Positions 49,671 through 60,137 of a DNA stretch of 64,000 nt are shown piece after piece. The notes beneath the pieces are model-generated. The model saw only the letters and a program-made list of their open reading frames with translations. It had not been told where the DNA came from and did not search any database. The stretch is from Streptomyces zinciresistens K42 (GTDB lineage Bacteria; Actinomycetota; Actinomycetes; Streptomycetales; Streptomycetaceae): NCBI RefSeq assembly GCF_000225525.1, contig NZ_AGBF01000004.1:1-64000 (forward strand), in the 5' to 3' direction. The position numbers and the translations under genes are program-made. Numbering within the stretch: the stretch's first letter is position 1; each line of letters opens with the position of its first letter.

Positions 49671-49704
49671 CGTTCCCCACGGAGCCTTCACGACTCCCTC
49701 ACCG

Positions 49705-49744
49705 ACGGCGTCCGCTCGCCCGCATCGCACCGAACGGACGCCGT
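49705..49744 (+). terminator. Hairpin after the deformylase gene
   Basis: A 10-base perfect stem, ACGGCGTCCG (49705-49714) with CGGACGCCGT (49735-49744), 34 bases after the def stop. Confidence 0.6.
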
Positions 49745-49970
49745 TCGCATGTCCATCGCACGTGCGAGCCCCTACGCACAGGGAGTGATCCATAACCAGT
49801 CACATAGGGGGAGATTCACGGCACTGGGGGGTAGTGAATGGAGCAAATCCGTTCCCAGAACGGTCAGTTGTGGTGCTGAATGTAAGTGCGGGGATACACG
49901 ACGGCGCACGCCCGGTAGAGCGGGAGGGGCGTGCACAACTGAACAACTGGCGGCTGAGAGGGGTTTGTTC

Positions 49971-51056
49971 GTGCATGCTTTCTCACACAGCACCACATCG
50001 ACACCGACGGCGGTCCCGGTTCCACCAGCGCTCTCGCTTCCGGTGATCGAGACGGCCTTTCCCAGGCAGCTCCATCCGTATTGGCCCAGGCTCCAGAAGA
50101 ACACCCGGACCTGGCTGCTGGAAAAACGGCTGATGCCGGCCGACAAGGTCGAAGAATATGCCGACGGCCTTTGCTACACGGACCTCATGGCGGGCTACTA
50201 CATCGGCGCGCCCGAGGAGGTGCTCCAGGCGATCGCGGACTACAGCGCGTGGTTCTTCGTCTGGGACGACCGGCACGACCGCGACATCGTCCACCGCCGC
50301 CCGGCGGCCTGGCGGCGGCTGAGGTTACGCCTGCACGAGGCGCTGGACTCCCCCGAGGACCACCTGCACCACGAGGACCCCCTGGTCGCCGGATTCGCGG
50401 ACAGCGTGGTGCGGCTGTACTCGTTCCTGCCGGGCACCTGGAACGCGCGGTTCGCCCGGCACTTCCACGCGGTGATCGAGGCGTACGACCGTGAATTCCG
50501 CAACCGCGTCGAGGGGATCGTCCCCACGGTCGAGGAATATCTCGCCCTGCGCCGGCTCACCTTCGCGCACTGGATCTGGACCGATCTGCTGGAGCCGTGC
50601 GCGGGAGTCGAACTCCCGGACCGGGTACGGAAACACCCCGCATTCCGGCGGGCGGCCCTTCTCAGCCAGGAATTCGCCGCCTGGTACAACGACCTCTGCT
50701 CCCTTCCCAAGGAAATAGCGGGCGAAGAGGTCCACAATCTCGGAATCAGCCTCGTCACCCATCGCCGGCTGACCCTGGAACAGGCCGTCACCGACCTCAG
50801 GTGTCGGGTCGAGGACTGCATTTCCGAGTTCCTCGTCGTCGAACAGGAGGCCCTGGCGTTCGCCGATTCCCTCTCCGACGGAACGCTGTGGGGAAAAGAA
50901 CTCGGCGCCGCCGTCCGGGCCTGTGTCTCCAATATGCGCAACTGGTTCAGCTCGGTCTACTGGTTCCACCACGAGTCCGGCCGGTACATGGTCGACAGCT
51001 GGGACGACCGGTCCACGCCCCCGTACGTCACCAACGAAGCGGCAGGTGAGAAATGA
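49971..51056 (+). CDS. Epi-isozizaene synthase
   Basis: A 361-residue class I sesquiterpene synthase. The aspartate-rich motif [10 protein letters not shown] puts Asp99, Asp100 and Asp103 in place; the NSE motif is [18 protein letters not shown] near residues 240-248. The whole sequence closely matches S. coelicolor SCO5222 as remembered. It cyclises farnesyl diphosphate to epi-isozizaene, the first step to albaflavenone. The start is GTG 49971 ([10 protein letters not shown]), not the longer frame. The stop overlaps the P450 gene (ATGA), so translation is coupled. The 300 bases upstream contain only the def terminator and a promoter region. Confidence 0.95.
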   Translation: MHAFSHSTTSTPTAVPVPPALSLPVIETAFPRQLHPYWPRLQKNTRTWLLEKRLMPADKVEEYADGLCYTDLMAGYYIGAPEEVLQAIADYSAWFFVWDDRHDRDIVHRRPAAWRRLRLRLHEALDSPEDHLHHEDPLVAGFADSVVRLYSFLPGTWNARFARHFHAVIEAYDREFRNRVEGIVPTVEEYLALRRLTFAHWIWTDLLEPCAGVELPDRVRKHPAFRRAALLSQEFAAWYNDLCSLPKEIAGEEVHNLGISLVTHRRLTLEQAVTDLRCRVEDCISEFLVVEQEALAFADSLSDGTLWGKELGAAVRACVSNMRNWFSSVYWFHHESGRYMVDSWDDRSTPPYVTNEAAGEK

Positions 51057-52438
51057 CCGTCGAGTCGGTTAGCCCCGAAGCCACCCCCCGTGCGCCGTCG
51101 GAGCTGCGAGAACCGCCCGTCGCCGGCGGCGGCCTCCCCCTGCTGGGCCACGGGCTGAAGCTGGCCCGGGACCCGCTGGCCTTCATGGCCCAGCTCCGCG
51201 ACCACGGCGACGTCGTGCGCCTGCGCCTCGGCCCCAAGACGGTGTACGCCGTCACCACGCCCGATCTCACCGGCGCGCTGGCCCTGAGCGGCGACTTCAA
51301 GATCGGCGGGGCGCTGTGGGAGTCCCTGGAGGGCCTGCTCGGCAAGGAGGGCGTGGCCACCGCGAACGGCCCGCTCCACCGCCGTCAGCGGCGCACCATC
51401 CAGCCCGCGTTCCGGCTCGACGCCATCCCCGCCTACGGGCCGATCATGGAGGAGGAGGCGCACGCGCTGGTCGACCGCTGGAAGGGCGGCGAGCCCCTCG
51501 ACTGCACCTCCGAGGCGTTCCGGGTCGCCGTGCGCATCGCCGCCCGCTGCCTGCTGCGCGGTGACTACATGGACGAGCGGGCCGAGCGGCTGTGCGCCGC
51601 GCTCGCCACCGTCTTCCGCGGCATGTACCGGCGCATGGTGATCCCGCTCGGACCGCTGTACAGGCTGCCGCTGCCGCCCAACCGCGAATTCAACCGGGCG
51701 CTGGCCGATTTGCATCTCCTGATCGACGAGATCGTCGCCGAGCGGCGGGCATCTGGTCAAATGCCGGACGATTTGCTCACGGCATTGCTGGAGGCCGAGG
51801 ACGAGAATGGCGACCCCATCGGGGAACAGGAGATCCACGACCAGGTGATCGCGATTGTCACCCCGGGAAGCGAAACGGTGGCGTCCACGATCATGTGGTT
51901 GCTGCATGTCCTCGCACAGCATCCGGAACAGGCCGACAAGGTGTGCGCGGAGGTCGAATCCGTCACCGGTGGCCGTCCTGTCGCATTCGAGGACGTCCGC
52001 GCCCTCAGGCACACGAACAATGTCATCCTGGAAGCGATGCGTTTGCGCCCGGCGGTCTGGATTCTCACCCGGCGGGCGGTGATCGACACCTCGCTCGGCG
52101 GCTATCGCATTCCGGCCGGGGCCGACATCATCTACAGCCCTTATGCGATCCAGCGCGACGAGAAGTCCTACGAGCGGAACCTGGAGTTCGATCCCGACCG
52201 ATGGCTCCCGGAACGCGCCAAGGACGTGCCGAAGTACGCCATGACGCCGTTCAGCGTGGGCAACCGCAAGTGTCCGAGCGACCACTTCTCGATGGCGCAG
52301 CTGACCCTGGTCACGGCGGCCCTGGCCGCCCGCTACCGCTTCGAGCAGGTGCCGGGCTCCGACGACTCGACCCGGATCGGCATCACCCTGCGGCCGAACG
52401 ACCTGCGGCTGAGGCCGGTGCCCAGGGACACCCCCTGA
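51053..52438 (+). CDS. cyp170A1: Cytochrome P450 CYP170A1 (albaflavenone synthase)
   Basis: A 461-residue P450. The I-helix reads [20 protein letters not shown], the ExxR motif is LEAMRLRP, and the heme loop is [14 protein letters not shown] with the ligand Cys. It oxidises epi-isozizaene in two steps to albaflavenone. In S. coelicolor the protein also has a second, moonlighting farnesene synthase activity. Overlap with the upstream synthase shows the operon. A bidirectional hairpin after the stop separates it from nrdB. Confidence 0.95.
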   Translation: MTVESVSPEATPRAPSELREPPVAGGGLPLLGHGLKLARDPLAFMAQLRDHGDVVRLRLGPKTVYAVTTPDLTGALALSGDFKIGGALWESLEGLLGKEGVATANGPLHRRQRRTIQPAFRLDAIPAYGPIMEEEAHALVDRWKGGEPLDCTSEAFRVAVRIAARCLLRGDYMDERAERLCAALATVFRGMYRRMVIPLGPLYRLPLPPNREFNRALADLHLLIDEIVAERRASGQMPDDLLTALLEAEDENGDPIGEQEIHDQVIAIVTPGSETVASTIMWLLHVLAQHPEQADKVCAEVESVTGGRPVAFEDVRALRHTNNVILEAMRLRPAVWILTRRAVIDTSLGGYRIPAGADIIYSPYAIQRDEKSYERNLEFDPDRWLPERAKDVPKYAMTPFSVGNRKCPSDHFSMAQLTLVTAALAARYRFEQVPGSDDSTRIGITLRPNDLRLRPVPRDTP

Positions 52439-52582
52439 CCGGTGTCCGGTCCCCGTGACGTCCCGCGCCAGGCGTGCGGCGTGGTCCCCGGGGCCCGGAC
52501 GGACCGACGGCGGAGCGCGGCCGCCGTGACGGGCCCGGTCCGGCCGGCGGTCGCGCTCCGCCGTCCCGCCCGTCGCCTCCGG

Positions 52583-52621
52583 CGACTCCCGCGTCAGCGG
52601 TACCCGTTGACGCGGGAGTCG
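52583..52621. terminator. Bidirectional hairpin between cyp170A1 and nrdB
   Basis: A 14-base perfect stem (52583-52596 with 52608-52621), plus an outer partial stem (52561-52569 with 52622-52630). It lies in the 284-base gap between convergent genes. The gap holds no gene. Confidence 0.75.
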
Positions 52622-52722
52622 GCGGGACGGGGGATGTTCCGCTCCCCTGCGGGCAGCGGCGGGCGAAGGCGCGCGCCGACCGCCCGGTCAGGGAGGTCCA
52701 GGAGCGCGGGCGCGGCCCTCGC

Positions 52723-53736
52723 TCAGAAGTCCTCGTCCAGGTCGACGGTGCCCTCCACCGCCACCTGGTACGCCGAGGGCCGCCGCTCGAAGAAGTTGGT
52801 CAGCTCCTGAACGCCCTGGAGCTCCATGAAGGAGAAGGGGTTCTCGGAGCCGTACACCGGGGCGAAGCCGAGCCGTGTCAGACGCTGGTCGGCGACGCAC
52901 TCCAGGTACTGCCGCATCGAGTCGGTGTTCATCCCCGGGAGGCCGTCACCGCACAGGTCGCGCGCGAACTGCAGCTCGGCCTCGACGGCCTCCCGCAGCA
53001 TGTCGGTGACCTCCTCGCGGAGCCGGTCGTCGAAGAGGTCGGGCTCCTCCTTGCGGACGGTGTCGACCACGTCGAAGGCGAAGGACATGTGCATCGTCTC
53101 GTCGCGGAAGACCCAGTTGGTGCCGGTGGCCAGACCGTGCAGCAGGCCACGGCTGCGGAACCAGTAGACGTACGCGAAGGCGCCGTAGAAGAACAGCCCC
53201 TCGATGCACGCGGCGAAGCAGATCAGGTTCAGCAGGAAGCGGCGCCGGTCGGAGCGGGACTCCAGGCGGTCCAGCTTCTCCACCTCGTTGATCCACTTGA
53301 AGCAGAACCCGGCCTTCTCGCGGATCGAGGGGATGTTCTCCACCGCGTCGAAGGCCGCCGCCCGGTCCCGCGGGTCCGGGAGGTAGGTGTCCAGCAGCGT
53401 CAGATAGAACTGGACGTGCACCGCCTCCTCGAAGAGCTGACGGCTCAGGTAGAGCCGCGCCTCGGGGGAGTTGATGTGCTTGTAGAGGGTCAGCACCAGG
53501 TTGTTCGCCACGATCGAGTCGCCGGTGGCGAAGAACGCCACCAGGCGGCCGATGAGGTGGTGCTCCTCCGGCGTCAGCTTCGCGAGATCGGCGACGTCCG
53601 AGTGGAGGTCGACCTCCTCCACGGTCCAGGTGTTCTTGATGGCGTCCCGGTAGCGCTCGTAGAAGTCCGGGTAGCGCATGGGGCGCAGCGTCAGTTCGAA
53701 GCCCGGGTCGAGCAGGTTCTTCGTTTCGGCGGTCAT
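52723..53736 (-). CDS. nrdB: Class Ia ribonucleotide reductase small subunit
   Basis: A 337-residue R2-type subunit with ferritin-like metal residues: RQLFEEAVHVQFY (Glu, Glu, His) and FRDETMHMSFAF (Glu, His). It holds the diiron-tyrosyl radical that starts ribonucleotide reduction in NrdA. The ATG at 53736 shares one base with the nrdA stop (TGATG). No nrdS-like gene follows; downstream is the P450 terminator. From the literature, S. coelicolor nrdAB is followed by nrdS, so this genome may differ. Confidence 0.93.
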   Translation of the reverse strand: MTAETKNLLDPGFELTLRPMRYPDFYERYRDAIKNTWTVEEVDLHSDVADLAKLTPEEHHLIGRLVAFFATGDSIVANNLVLTLYKHINSPEARLYLSRQLFEEAVHVQFYLTLLDTYLPDPRDRAAAFDAVENIPSIREKAGFCFKWINEVEKLDRLESRSDRRRFLLNLICFAACIEGLFFYGAFAYVYWFRSRGLLHGLATGTNWVFRDETMHMSFAFDVVDTVRKEEPDLFDDRLREEVTDMLREAVEAELQFARDLCGDGLPGMNTDSMRQYLECVADQRLTRLGFAPVYGSENPFSFMELQGVQELTNFFERRPSAYQVAVEGTVDLDEDF

Positions 53737-56105
53737 CACTGGCAGGCCTCGCAGGACTCGGGGTTTTCCAGGGAGCAGGCGACGGCCTCGGGGTCGGCCG
53801 CCTGCCGGACGGGGACGGTCGCCTCGGGCCGCGCCTGGGCCCGTGCGGCGCGCGCGATCCGGGTCGCCGGGCGCGAGCGCAGGTAGTACGTCGTCTTCAG
53901 CCCGGACTTCCAGGCGTAGGCGTACATCGAGGAGAGCTTGCCGATGGTGGGCGTCTCCAGGAAGAGGTTCAGGGACTGCGACTGGTCGAGGTACGGGGTC
54001 CGGGCCGCCGCCATGTCGATCAGCGCACGCTGCGGGATCTCCCACGCCGTGCGGTACAGCGCCCGTACGTCCGCCGGGATCCAGGCGAAGTCCTGCACCG
54101 AGCCGCTGGCGTCGCGCAGCGCCTCACGGGTGCGCGCGTCCCAGACGCCGAGGGCCTTCAGCTCGTCGACCAGGTAGGAGTTGACCTGGAGGAACTCGCC
54201 CGAGAGCGTCTCGCGCTTGAACAGGTTGGAGACCTGCGGCTCGATGCACTCGTACACCCCGGCGATGGACGCGATGGTGGCGGTCGGCGCGATGGCGAGC
54301 AGCAGGGAGTTGCGCAGGCCGGTCACCGCGATCCGCTCGCGCAGCGCCGCCCAGCGCTCGGGCCAGGCGGGTGCGGTGCCGTAGTGGTCCGGGTGCAGCA
54401 CACCGCGTGCCGTGCGGGTCTTCTCCCAGGCCGGCAGCGGGCCGTTGCGCTCGGCGAGGTCGGCGGACGCCTCGTAGGCGGCGAGCATGACGCGCTCGGC
54501 GATCCGCGTCGACAGGGCGCGGGCCTCGGGCGAGTCGAAGGGCAGCCGCAGCTGGAAGAACACGTCCTGGAGGCCCATCGCGCCCAGGCCCACCGGACGC
54601 CACTTGGCGTTGGAGCGGCCGGCCTGCTCGGTCGGGTAGAAGTTGATGTCGACGACCCGGTCGAGGAAGGTCACGGCCGTGCGGACGGTCTCGTCCAGCC
54701 GCTCCCAGTCCAGGTCGCCGTCGCGCACGAACGCGCCGAGGTTGACCGACCCCAGGTTGCAGACGGCCGTCTCGCCGTCGTCGGTGACCTCCAGGATCTC
54801 CGTGCACAGGTTCGAGGAGTGCACGACGTTGCCCGGCAGGGCCGTCTGGTTGGCCGTGCGGTTGGCCGCGTCCTTGAAGGTCATCCAGCCGTTGCCGGTC
54901 TGCGCGAGGGTGCGCATCATCCGGCCGTACAGCTCGCGGGCCGGGAGGGTCCTGCGGGCGAGCCCGGCCGCCTCGGCCTTCGCGTACGCCGCGTCGAACT
55001 CCTCGCCCCACAGGTCGACCAGCTCGGGCACGTCCGACGGCGAGAACAGCGACCAGGGGCGGTCGGCGTCGACGCGGCGCATGAACTCGTCCGGGATCCA
55101 GTGGGCGAGGTTCAGGTTGTGCGTACGGCGCGCGTCCTCACCGGTGTTGTCGCGCAGTTCCAGGAACTCCTCGATGTCGGAGTGCCAGGTCTCCAGGTAG
55201 ACCGCGGCGGCGCCCTTGCGCCGGCCGCCCTGGTTCACGGCGGCGACCGAGGCGTCCAGCGTCTTGAGGAACGGGACGATGCCGTTGGAGTGCCCGTTGG
55301 TGCCGCGGATCAGCGAACCCCGGGAGCGGACGCGGGAGTACGACAGGCCGATGCCGCCCGCGTGCTTGGAGAGCCGGGCGACCTGGTGGTAGCGGTCGTA
55401 GAGGGAGTCCAGCTCGTCCTTGGGGGAGTCCAGGAGGTAGCAGGACGACATCTGGGGGTGCCGGGTGCCGGAGTTGAAGAGGGTGGGGGAGGAGGGGAGG
55501 TAGTCGAGGCGGCTCATGAGCCCGTAGAGCGCGGCGACTTCCTCCAGCGACCTCGCGCTGTCGTCCTCGGCGAGACCGGCGGCCACCCGCAGCAGGAAGT
55601 GCTGGGGCGTCTCGACGACCTTGCGGGTGAGGGGGTGCCGCAGCAGATAGCGGCTGTGCAGGGTGCGCAGTCCGAAGTAGCCGAAGCGGTCGTCGGCGCC
55701 GGGGTCGACGAGCGCGTCGAGGCGGGCGGCGTGCGTGCGCACGAACGCGGCGGTCCGGTCGGCGATCAGGCCCTCGCGGTGCCCCGTGCCGACCGACCCG
55801 GTGAAGCTGGTGACGCCCTGGGAGGCGGCCTCGGCCGCGATGGAGAGGGTGAGCAGCCGCGCGGCCAGCCTGCTGTAGGCGGGGTCCTCGGAGATGAGGC
55901 CGGCCGCCGCCTCGGTGGCCAGCTCGCGCAGCTCGGCCTCGTCGGCGCGGGCGGAACGGCCGCGCAGCGCCGCGGCGGCGACCCGGCCGGGGTCGGCGTC
56001 GGGGAGGTCGGCGGTCAGCTCCGTCAGAAGACGCAGCAAGGCGGTTCCCGGGGCGTCCTCGTGGGTGGGAACGGCTGAGGCCGGGTCTGCTGGCGCGATG
56101 GTCAC
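53736..56105 (-). CDS. nrdA: Class Ia ribonucleotide reductase large subunit
   Basis: A 789-residue catalytic subunit. Substrate and active-site parts: PSSPTLFNSGTRHPQMSSCYLL, NGIVPFLKTLDASVAAVNQGGRRKGA, NLCTEILEVTDDGETAVCNLGSVNL, and the thiol pair near the C-terminus (ACSLENPESCEACQ). It reduces ribonucleoside diphosphates. GTG 56105 with GGGAGAG upstream is preferred. A cobalamin riboswitch and NrdR-like boxes lie upstream, so expression should fall when vitamin B12 supports the class II enzyme. Confidence 0.95.
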   Translation of the reverse strand: MTIAPADPASAVPTHEDAPGTALLRLLTELTADLPDADPGRVAAAALRGRSARADEAELRELATEAAAGLISEDPAYSRLAARLLTLSIAAEAASQGVTSFTGSVGTGHREGLIADRTAAFVRTHAARLDALVDPGADDRFGYFGLRTLHSRYLLRHPLTRKVVETPQHFLLRVAAGLAEDDSARSLEEVAALYGLMSRLDYLPSSPTLFNSGTRHPQMSSCYLLDSPKDELDSLYDRYHQVARLSKHAGGIGLSYSRVRSRGSLIRGTNGHSNGIVPFLKTLDASVAAVNQGGRRKGAAAVYLETWHSDIEEFLELRDNTGEDARRTHNLNLAHWIPDEFMRRVDADRPWSLFSPSDVPELVDLWGEEFDAAYAKAEAAGLARRTLPARELYGRMMRTLAQTGNGWMTFKDAANRTANQTALPGNVVHSSNLCTEILEVTDDGETAVCNLGSVNLGAFVRDGDLDWERLDETVRTAVTFLDRVVDINFYPTEQAGRSNAKWRPVGLGAMGLQDVFFQLRLPFDSPEARALSTRIAERVMLAAYEASADLAERNGPLPAWEKTRTARGVLHPDHYGTAPAWPERWAALRERIAVTGLRNSLLLAIAPTATIASIAGVYECIEPQVSNLFKRETLSGEFLQVNSYLVDELKALGVWDARTREALRDASGSVQDFAWIPADVRALYRTAWEIPQRALIDMAAARTPYLDQSQSLNLFLETPTIGKLSSMYAYAWKSGLKTTYYLRSRPATRIARAARAQARPEATVPVRQAADPEAVACSLENPESCEACQ

Positions 56106-56240
56106 GTGGGGGCTCTCCCTCGCTGGGCACAGGGCCTTGCGGAGGGCAGGGGGCAGCACACGAGCGCACACGGCGTCGCGTCCACCGGCCCATTCCACGA
56201 GGCCCGGACGTCAGGGCGCGCCGACCGGTCGGCCGGGCGC

Positions 56241-56342
56241 GCTGTCGGCAGGTCCTCGGACTGACTCCTGTGCACAGACGTGCACAAGTACACCGTTGCG
56301 GGACAGTTCCGGATTCGCACCGGATTCCCCTGCGGCGACAGC
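56241..56342 (-). promoter_or_regulatory. Cobalamin (B12) riboswitch of nrdAB
   Basis: On the minus strand, GGGAATCCGGTGCGAATCC and AACTGTCCCGCAACGGTG match the conserved core, and AGTCCGAGGACCTGCC lies where the B12 box belongs. The closing stem GCTGTCG/CGACAGC (56241-56247 with 56336-56342) encloses it. It precedes nrdA by 136 bases. Binding of adenosylcobalamin should repress this reductase, as shown in S. coelicolor. Confidence 0.85.
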
Positions 56343-56349
56343 GAGCATG

Positions 56350-56396
56350 AGCATACATCTTGTGCTCACCCGCCACGCCACCCCCAGATGTTGTGT
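56350..56396. promoter_or_regulatory. Tandem NrdR-box-like sites
   Basis: Two 16-base sites, 56350-56365 and 56381-56396, have 11 of 16 matches to the NrdR box and are 31 bases apart start to start. That spacing, three helical turns, is typical of tandem NrdR boxes. They lie in the nrdA promoter region. The individual matches are imperfect. Confidence 0.5.
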
Positions 56397-56406
56397 CGGG
56401 CTGGTT

Positions 56407-56913
56407 TCAGAGCGTCAACTGATAGGTGAGGAGCGTGAGGTCGGTCAGCTCCGGGAACGGGTTCCAGTCCCGTTCCGGTGTGCGAACGAAGCCGAGGCGT
56501 GCGTAGAGCCGATGGGCGGTGCGCATGGCGCGCTGCGAGGACAGGACGACGCTCCGGCAGCCCTCGGCGGCGCGCGCCCGCTCGACGCAGTGGCGTACGA
56601 GCGCCTCGCCGCAGCCCCGTCCGCGCGCCGCGTGGTCGACGGCGAGCATCCGGATCTCCGCCTCGCCGGGCCCGGCGATGTCGGCCATGGGCCCGCCCGC
56701 CGGGACGAAGGTCACACCGCCCAGCAGCCGGTCGTCCCCGACGGCCACGAGCACCCGTGCGGCGGCCGCGCGGCCGGCCACGTCCCTGAGCACGCCGAGG
56801 TAGGCGTCGCTCTCGGCGAAGTCGAGGAGGCCGTCGCGGAGGTAGGCGCGGGCGGTGAGGTCGCCGAGGGGGCCGTACTCGTCCGGTTCGGCCGGCCGGA
56901 TCACGAGGTCCAT
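56407..56913 (-). CDS. GNAT-family acetyltransferase
   Basis: A 168-residue GNAT protein: IRPAEPDEYGPLGDLTARAY, then GGVTFVPAG, then AEIRMLAVDHAARGRGCGEALVRHCVERAR (acetyl-CoA binding R-G-x-G-x-G/A), then LYARLGFVRTPERDW. Substrate unknown. Its start is ATG 56913, and its stop lies 10 bases from the NrdR-like boxes. Confidence 0.88.
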   Translation of the reverse strand: MDLVIRPAEPDEYGPLGDLTARAYLRDGLLDFAESDAYLGVLRDVAGRAAAARVLVAVGDDRLLGGVTFVPAGGPMADIAGPGEAEIRMLAVDHAARGRGCGEALVRHCVERARAAEGCRSVVLSSQRAMRTAHRLYARLGFVRTPERDWNPFPELTDLTLLTYQLTL

Positions 56914-56938
56914 GCGGCCGAGTCTGCCGCACGCGCAC

Positions 56939-56976
56939 GGCGGCGGGCCACCGGGTTCCCCCGGTGGCCCGCCGCC
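56939..56976 (-). terminator. Strong hairpin terminator of the symporter operon
   Basis: A perfect 17-base stem (56939-56955 with 56960-56976) and TTCC loop lie 14 bases downstream of the symporter stop on the minus strand. Confidence 0.85.
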
Positions 56977-56989
56977 GTCGTCGTACCGC

Positions 56990-58618
56990 TCAGTGGGAGG
57001 TGCCCGCCGTGGCCGGCGGCAGCTCCACCTGGACGCCGGGGTCCCCGGCGTCCGCGGTGTAGTCCTCCGGGCTGGTCTCGTCGACGCCGTCCGGGGCCTT
57101 CAGGGCCCTGAGGACGAAGGTCAGCACCACGGTGACGACCGCGTTGAGCACGAAGGCCGTCAGACCGATGTAGCCGATCTCGCCGATGCCCGGGATCTCC
57201 TTCGACGAGCCCCCGAAGTGCTGCTGGGTCGGGGAGGCGACGCCGTAGGCGGCGAGCGTGCCGTAGACCATGCCGACGGCCCAGCCGGCCAGCAGCGCCC
57301 AGCGGTGGAACCACCGGGTGAACAGCCCGCCGACCAGCGCCGGGAAGGTCTGCAGGATCCAGATGCCGCCCAGCAGCTGGAAGTTGATGGCGACCGTCTT
57401 GTCCATCGTCAGGACGAAGACCAGCGCGCCCACCTTCACCAGCAGGGAGACCAGCTTGGAGACCTTGGTCTCCTGGGCGGGCGTGGCGTCCGGCTTGATG
57501 AAGTCCTTGTAGATGTTGCGGGTGAACAGGTTCGCCGCCGCGATGGACATGATGGCCGCGGGCACCAGCGCGCCGATGCCGATCGCCGCGAAGGCCACGC
57601 CCGCGAACCAGTCGGGGAACATCGTCTCGAACAGCTGCGGGATCGCGAGCTGGCCGTTCTGCACCTTGATGCCGGCCGCGATCGCCATGAAGCCCAGCAG
57701 CGCGAGCAGGCCCAGCATCAGGGAGTACAGCGGCAGGATCGTGGTGTTGCGGCGGATCACCTCACGGCTGCGCGAGGACAGCGTCGCGGTGATCGAGTGC
57801 GGGTACATGAAGAGCGCGAGCGCCGAGCCGAGGGCGAGCGTGGCGTACGTCCACTGGCCCGCGTCGGCCGGGACCAGCGCGCCGCGCGGGGCGCCCGTGG
57901 CCGGGTTGGTCTGCGCGTAGGCCGCGCTCGCCTTGGCGAAGATCTCGTCGAAGCCGCCCAGCTTGATCGGGATGTAGATGATCGCCACCGCGATGACGAT
58001 GTAGATCAGTGTGTCCTTCACGAACGCGATCAGCGCGGGGGCGCGCAGCCCCGAGGAGTAGGTGTACGCGGCGAGCACGCCGAAGGCGATGAGCAGCGGC
58101 AGGTCCTTGACGAACCAGTTGGTGTTCTCGCCGCCGCCGACGCCCATCACGTCCAGCACCGCCTGGATGCCGACGAGTTGCAGCGCGATGTACGGCATGG
58201 TCGCCAGGATGCCGGTGAGGGCCACCGCCAGCGACAGGCCCTTGGAGCCGAAGCGGCCGCGCACGAAGTCCGAGGTCGTCACATAGCCGTGCTTGTGGGA
58301 GACCGACCACAGCCGGGGCAGGAACGTGAAGATCAGCGGGTACACGAGGATCGTGTACGGCACCGCGAAGAAGCCCGCCGCGCCGGCCGCGTAGATCGCC
58401 GCGGGGACGGCGACGAAGGTGTACGCCGTGTACAGGTCGCCGCCGAGCAGGAACCAGGTGACCCAGGTGCCGAACGACCGTCCGCCCAGGCCCCATTCGT
58501 CGAGGCTGTGCTCGTTCTCGGCCCTGCGCCAGCGCGAGGCCAGGAAGCCCATGACCGTGACGGCCAGGAAGAAGAAGATGAAGACGCCGAGCGCGACGCC
58601 GTTCACACCGTCCTTCAT
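56990..58618 (-). CDS. Sodium:solute symporter, monocarboxylate (MctP) type
   Basis: A 542-residue protein with about 13 membrane segments, of the solute:sodium symporter family: RSFGTWVTWFLLGGDLYTAYTFVAVPAAIYAAGAAGFFAVPYTILVYP, then AAIMSIAAANLFTRNIYKDFIKPDA. The first of these phrases is typical of MctP-like transporters of short monocarboxylates. The upstream partner gene encodes a DUF3311 protein, overlapping by four bases. A small acidic C-terminus follows. Confidence 0.88.
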   Translation of the reverse strand: MKDGVNGVALGVFIFFFLAVTVMGFLASRWRRAENEHSLDEWGLGGRSFGTWVTWFLLGGDLYTAYTFVAVPAAIYAAGAAGFFAVPYTILVYPLIFTFLPRLWSVSHKHGYVTTSDFVRGRFGSKGLSLAVALTGILATMPYIALQLVGIQAVLDVMGVGGGENTNWFVKDLPLLIAFGVLAAYTYSSGLRAPALIAFVKDTLIYIVIAVAIIYIPIKLGGFDEIFAKASAAYAQTNPATGAPRGALVPADAGQWTYATLALGSALALFMYPHSITATLSSRSREVIRRNTTILPLYSLMLGLLALLGFMAIAAGIKVQNGQLAIPQLFETMFPDWFAGVAFAAIGIGALVPAAIMSIAAANLFTRNIYKDFIKPDATPAQETKVSKLVSLLVKVGALVFVLTMDKTVAINFQLLGGIWILQTFPALVGGLFTRWFHRWALLAGWAVGMVYGTLAAYGVASPTQQHFGGSSKEIPGIGEIGYIGLTAFVLNAVVTVVLTFVLRALKAPDGVDETSPEDYTADAGDPGVQVELPPATAGTSH

Positions 58619-58878
58619 CGCGACGCACCGCCCTTCCGCGCGGCGCGGGAGCGCTGGTCACGCTGCCACAGCTTGTACGCCACCATCGTCAGGAGCGTGG
58701 AGAGCAGCACCCACAGCATCTGGTACCAGTAGAAGAACGGGATTCCGGCGAGCACCGGATCGGTCTTGGCGTACGAACCCACCCACAGCATCGCCACGAA
58801 GGGCGCGACGAGGCAGAGCGCGATGACCACCCGCAGGGGCGTCACCACCGCTCCGTTCACTTCTGGCGCATCTGACAT
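58615..58878 (-). CDS. DUF3311 small membrane protein
   Basis: An 87-residue protein with two membrane helices (VVIALCLVAPFVAMLWVGSYA; FFYWYQMLWVLLSTLLTMVAYKL). DUF3311 proteins are encoded directly before MctP-type symporters and are thought to help their assembly. Overlap ATGA with the symporter gene confirms the pair. Confidence 0.9.
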   Translation of the reverse strand: MSDAPEVNGAVVTPLRVVIALCLVAPFVAMLWVGSYAKTDPVLAGIPFFYWYQMLWVLLSTLLTMVAYKLWQRDQRSRAARKGGASR

Positions 58879-59013
58879 CTTGCGGCTCCGTCCCCTCGCC
58901 GATCACCTGAGAAACGCGCAGGCAATGTAGGTGACGGTGCGACGGCAGCGGAAGACCCCGTCCGCATATCGGATGTGGAGGAATGGTGTGCGCGCGGGCC
59001 GGGCCCGACGGCC

Positions 59014-59920
<907 letters not shown>

Positions 59921-60028
59921 TGTGCCCTCCGGGGGCCGGGTTTTCGAGGGTTTCTTACTTAAAGGTTCCTTCATATGTAGGTCGCATAACGGCTGGTCGG
60001 TGCAGTTTCGAGCACCCTTGACACGCTT

Positions 60029-60068
60029 TCTGGTCTGGTCCAAGCTCCCCCTACTGGTCTACACCATT
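60029..60068 (+). promoter_or_regulatory. Two dre sites upstream of dasA
   Basis: ACTGGTCTACACCATT (60053-60068) is a full DasR responsive element, identical as remembered to the described dasA site. TCTGGTCTGGTCCAAG (60029-60044) is a second, weaker copy 24 bases upstream. They place dasABC under DasR control. Confidence 0.85.
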
Positions 60069-60137
60069 GGTCCAGGTCCCGGCCCAACGCTCGTGCGGGG
60101 AGGCAGGGGGGTTTGTGGCATCCCTGAGGAGGGTGGC

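Noticed and set aside
46311..49793. Long minus-strand frame of 1160 codons opposite the HD, TPR and deformylase genes
   Set aside because: It is the antisense shadow of clearly recognisable plus-strand genes; its translation is Arg/Gly/Pro-rich and has no family motifs.
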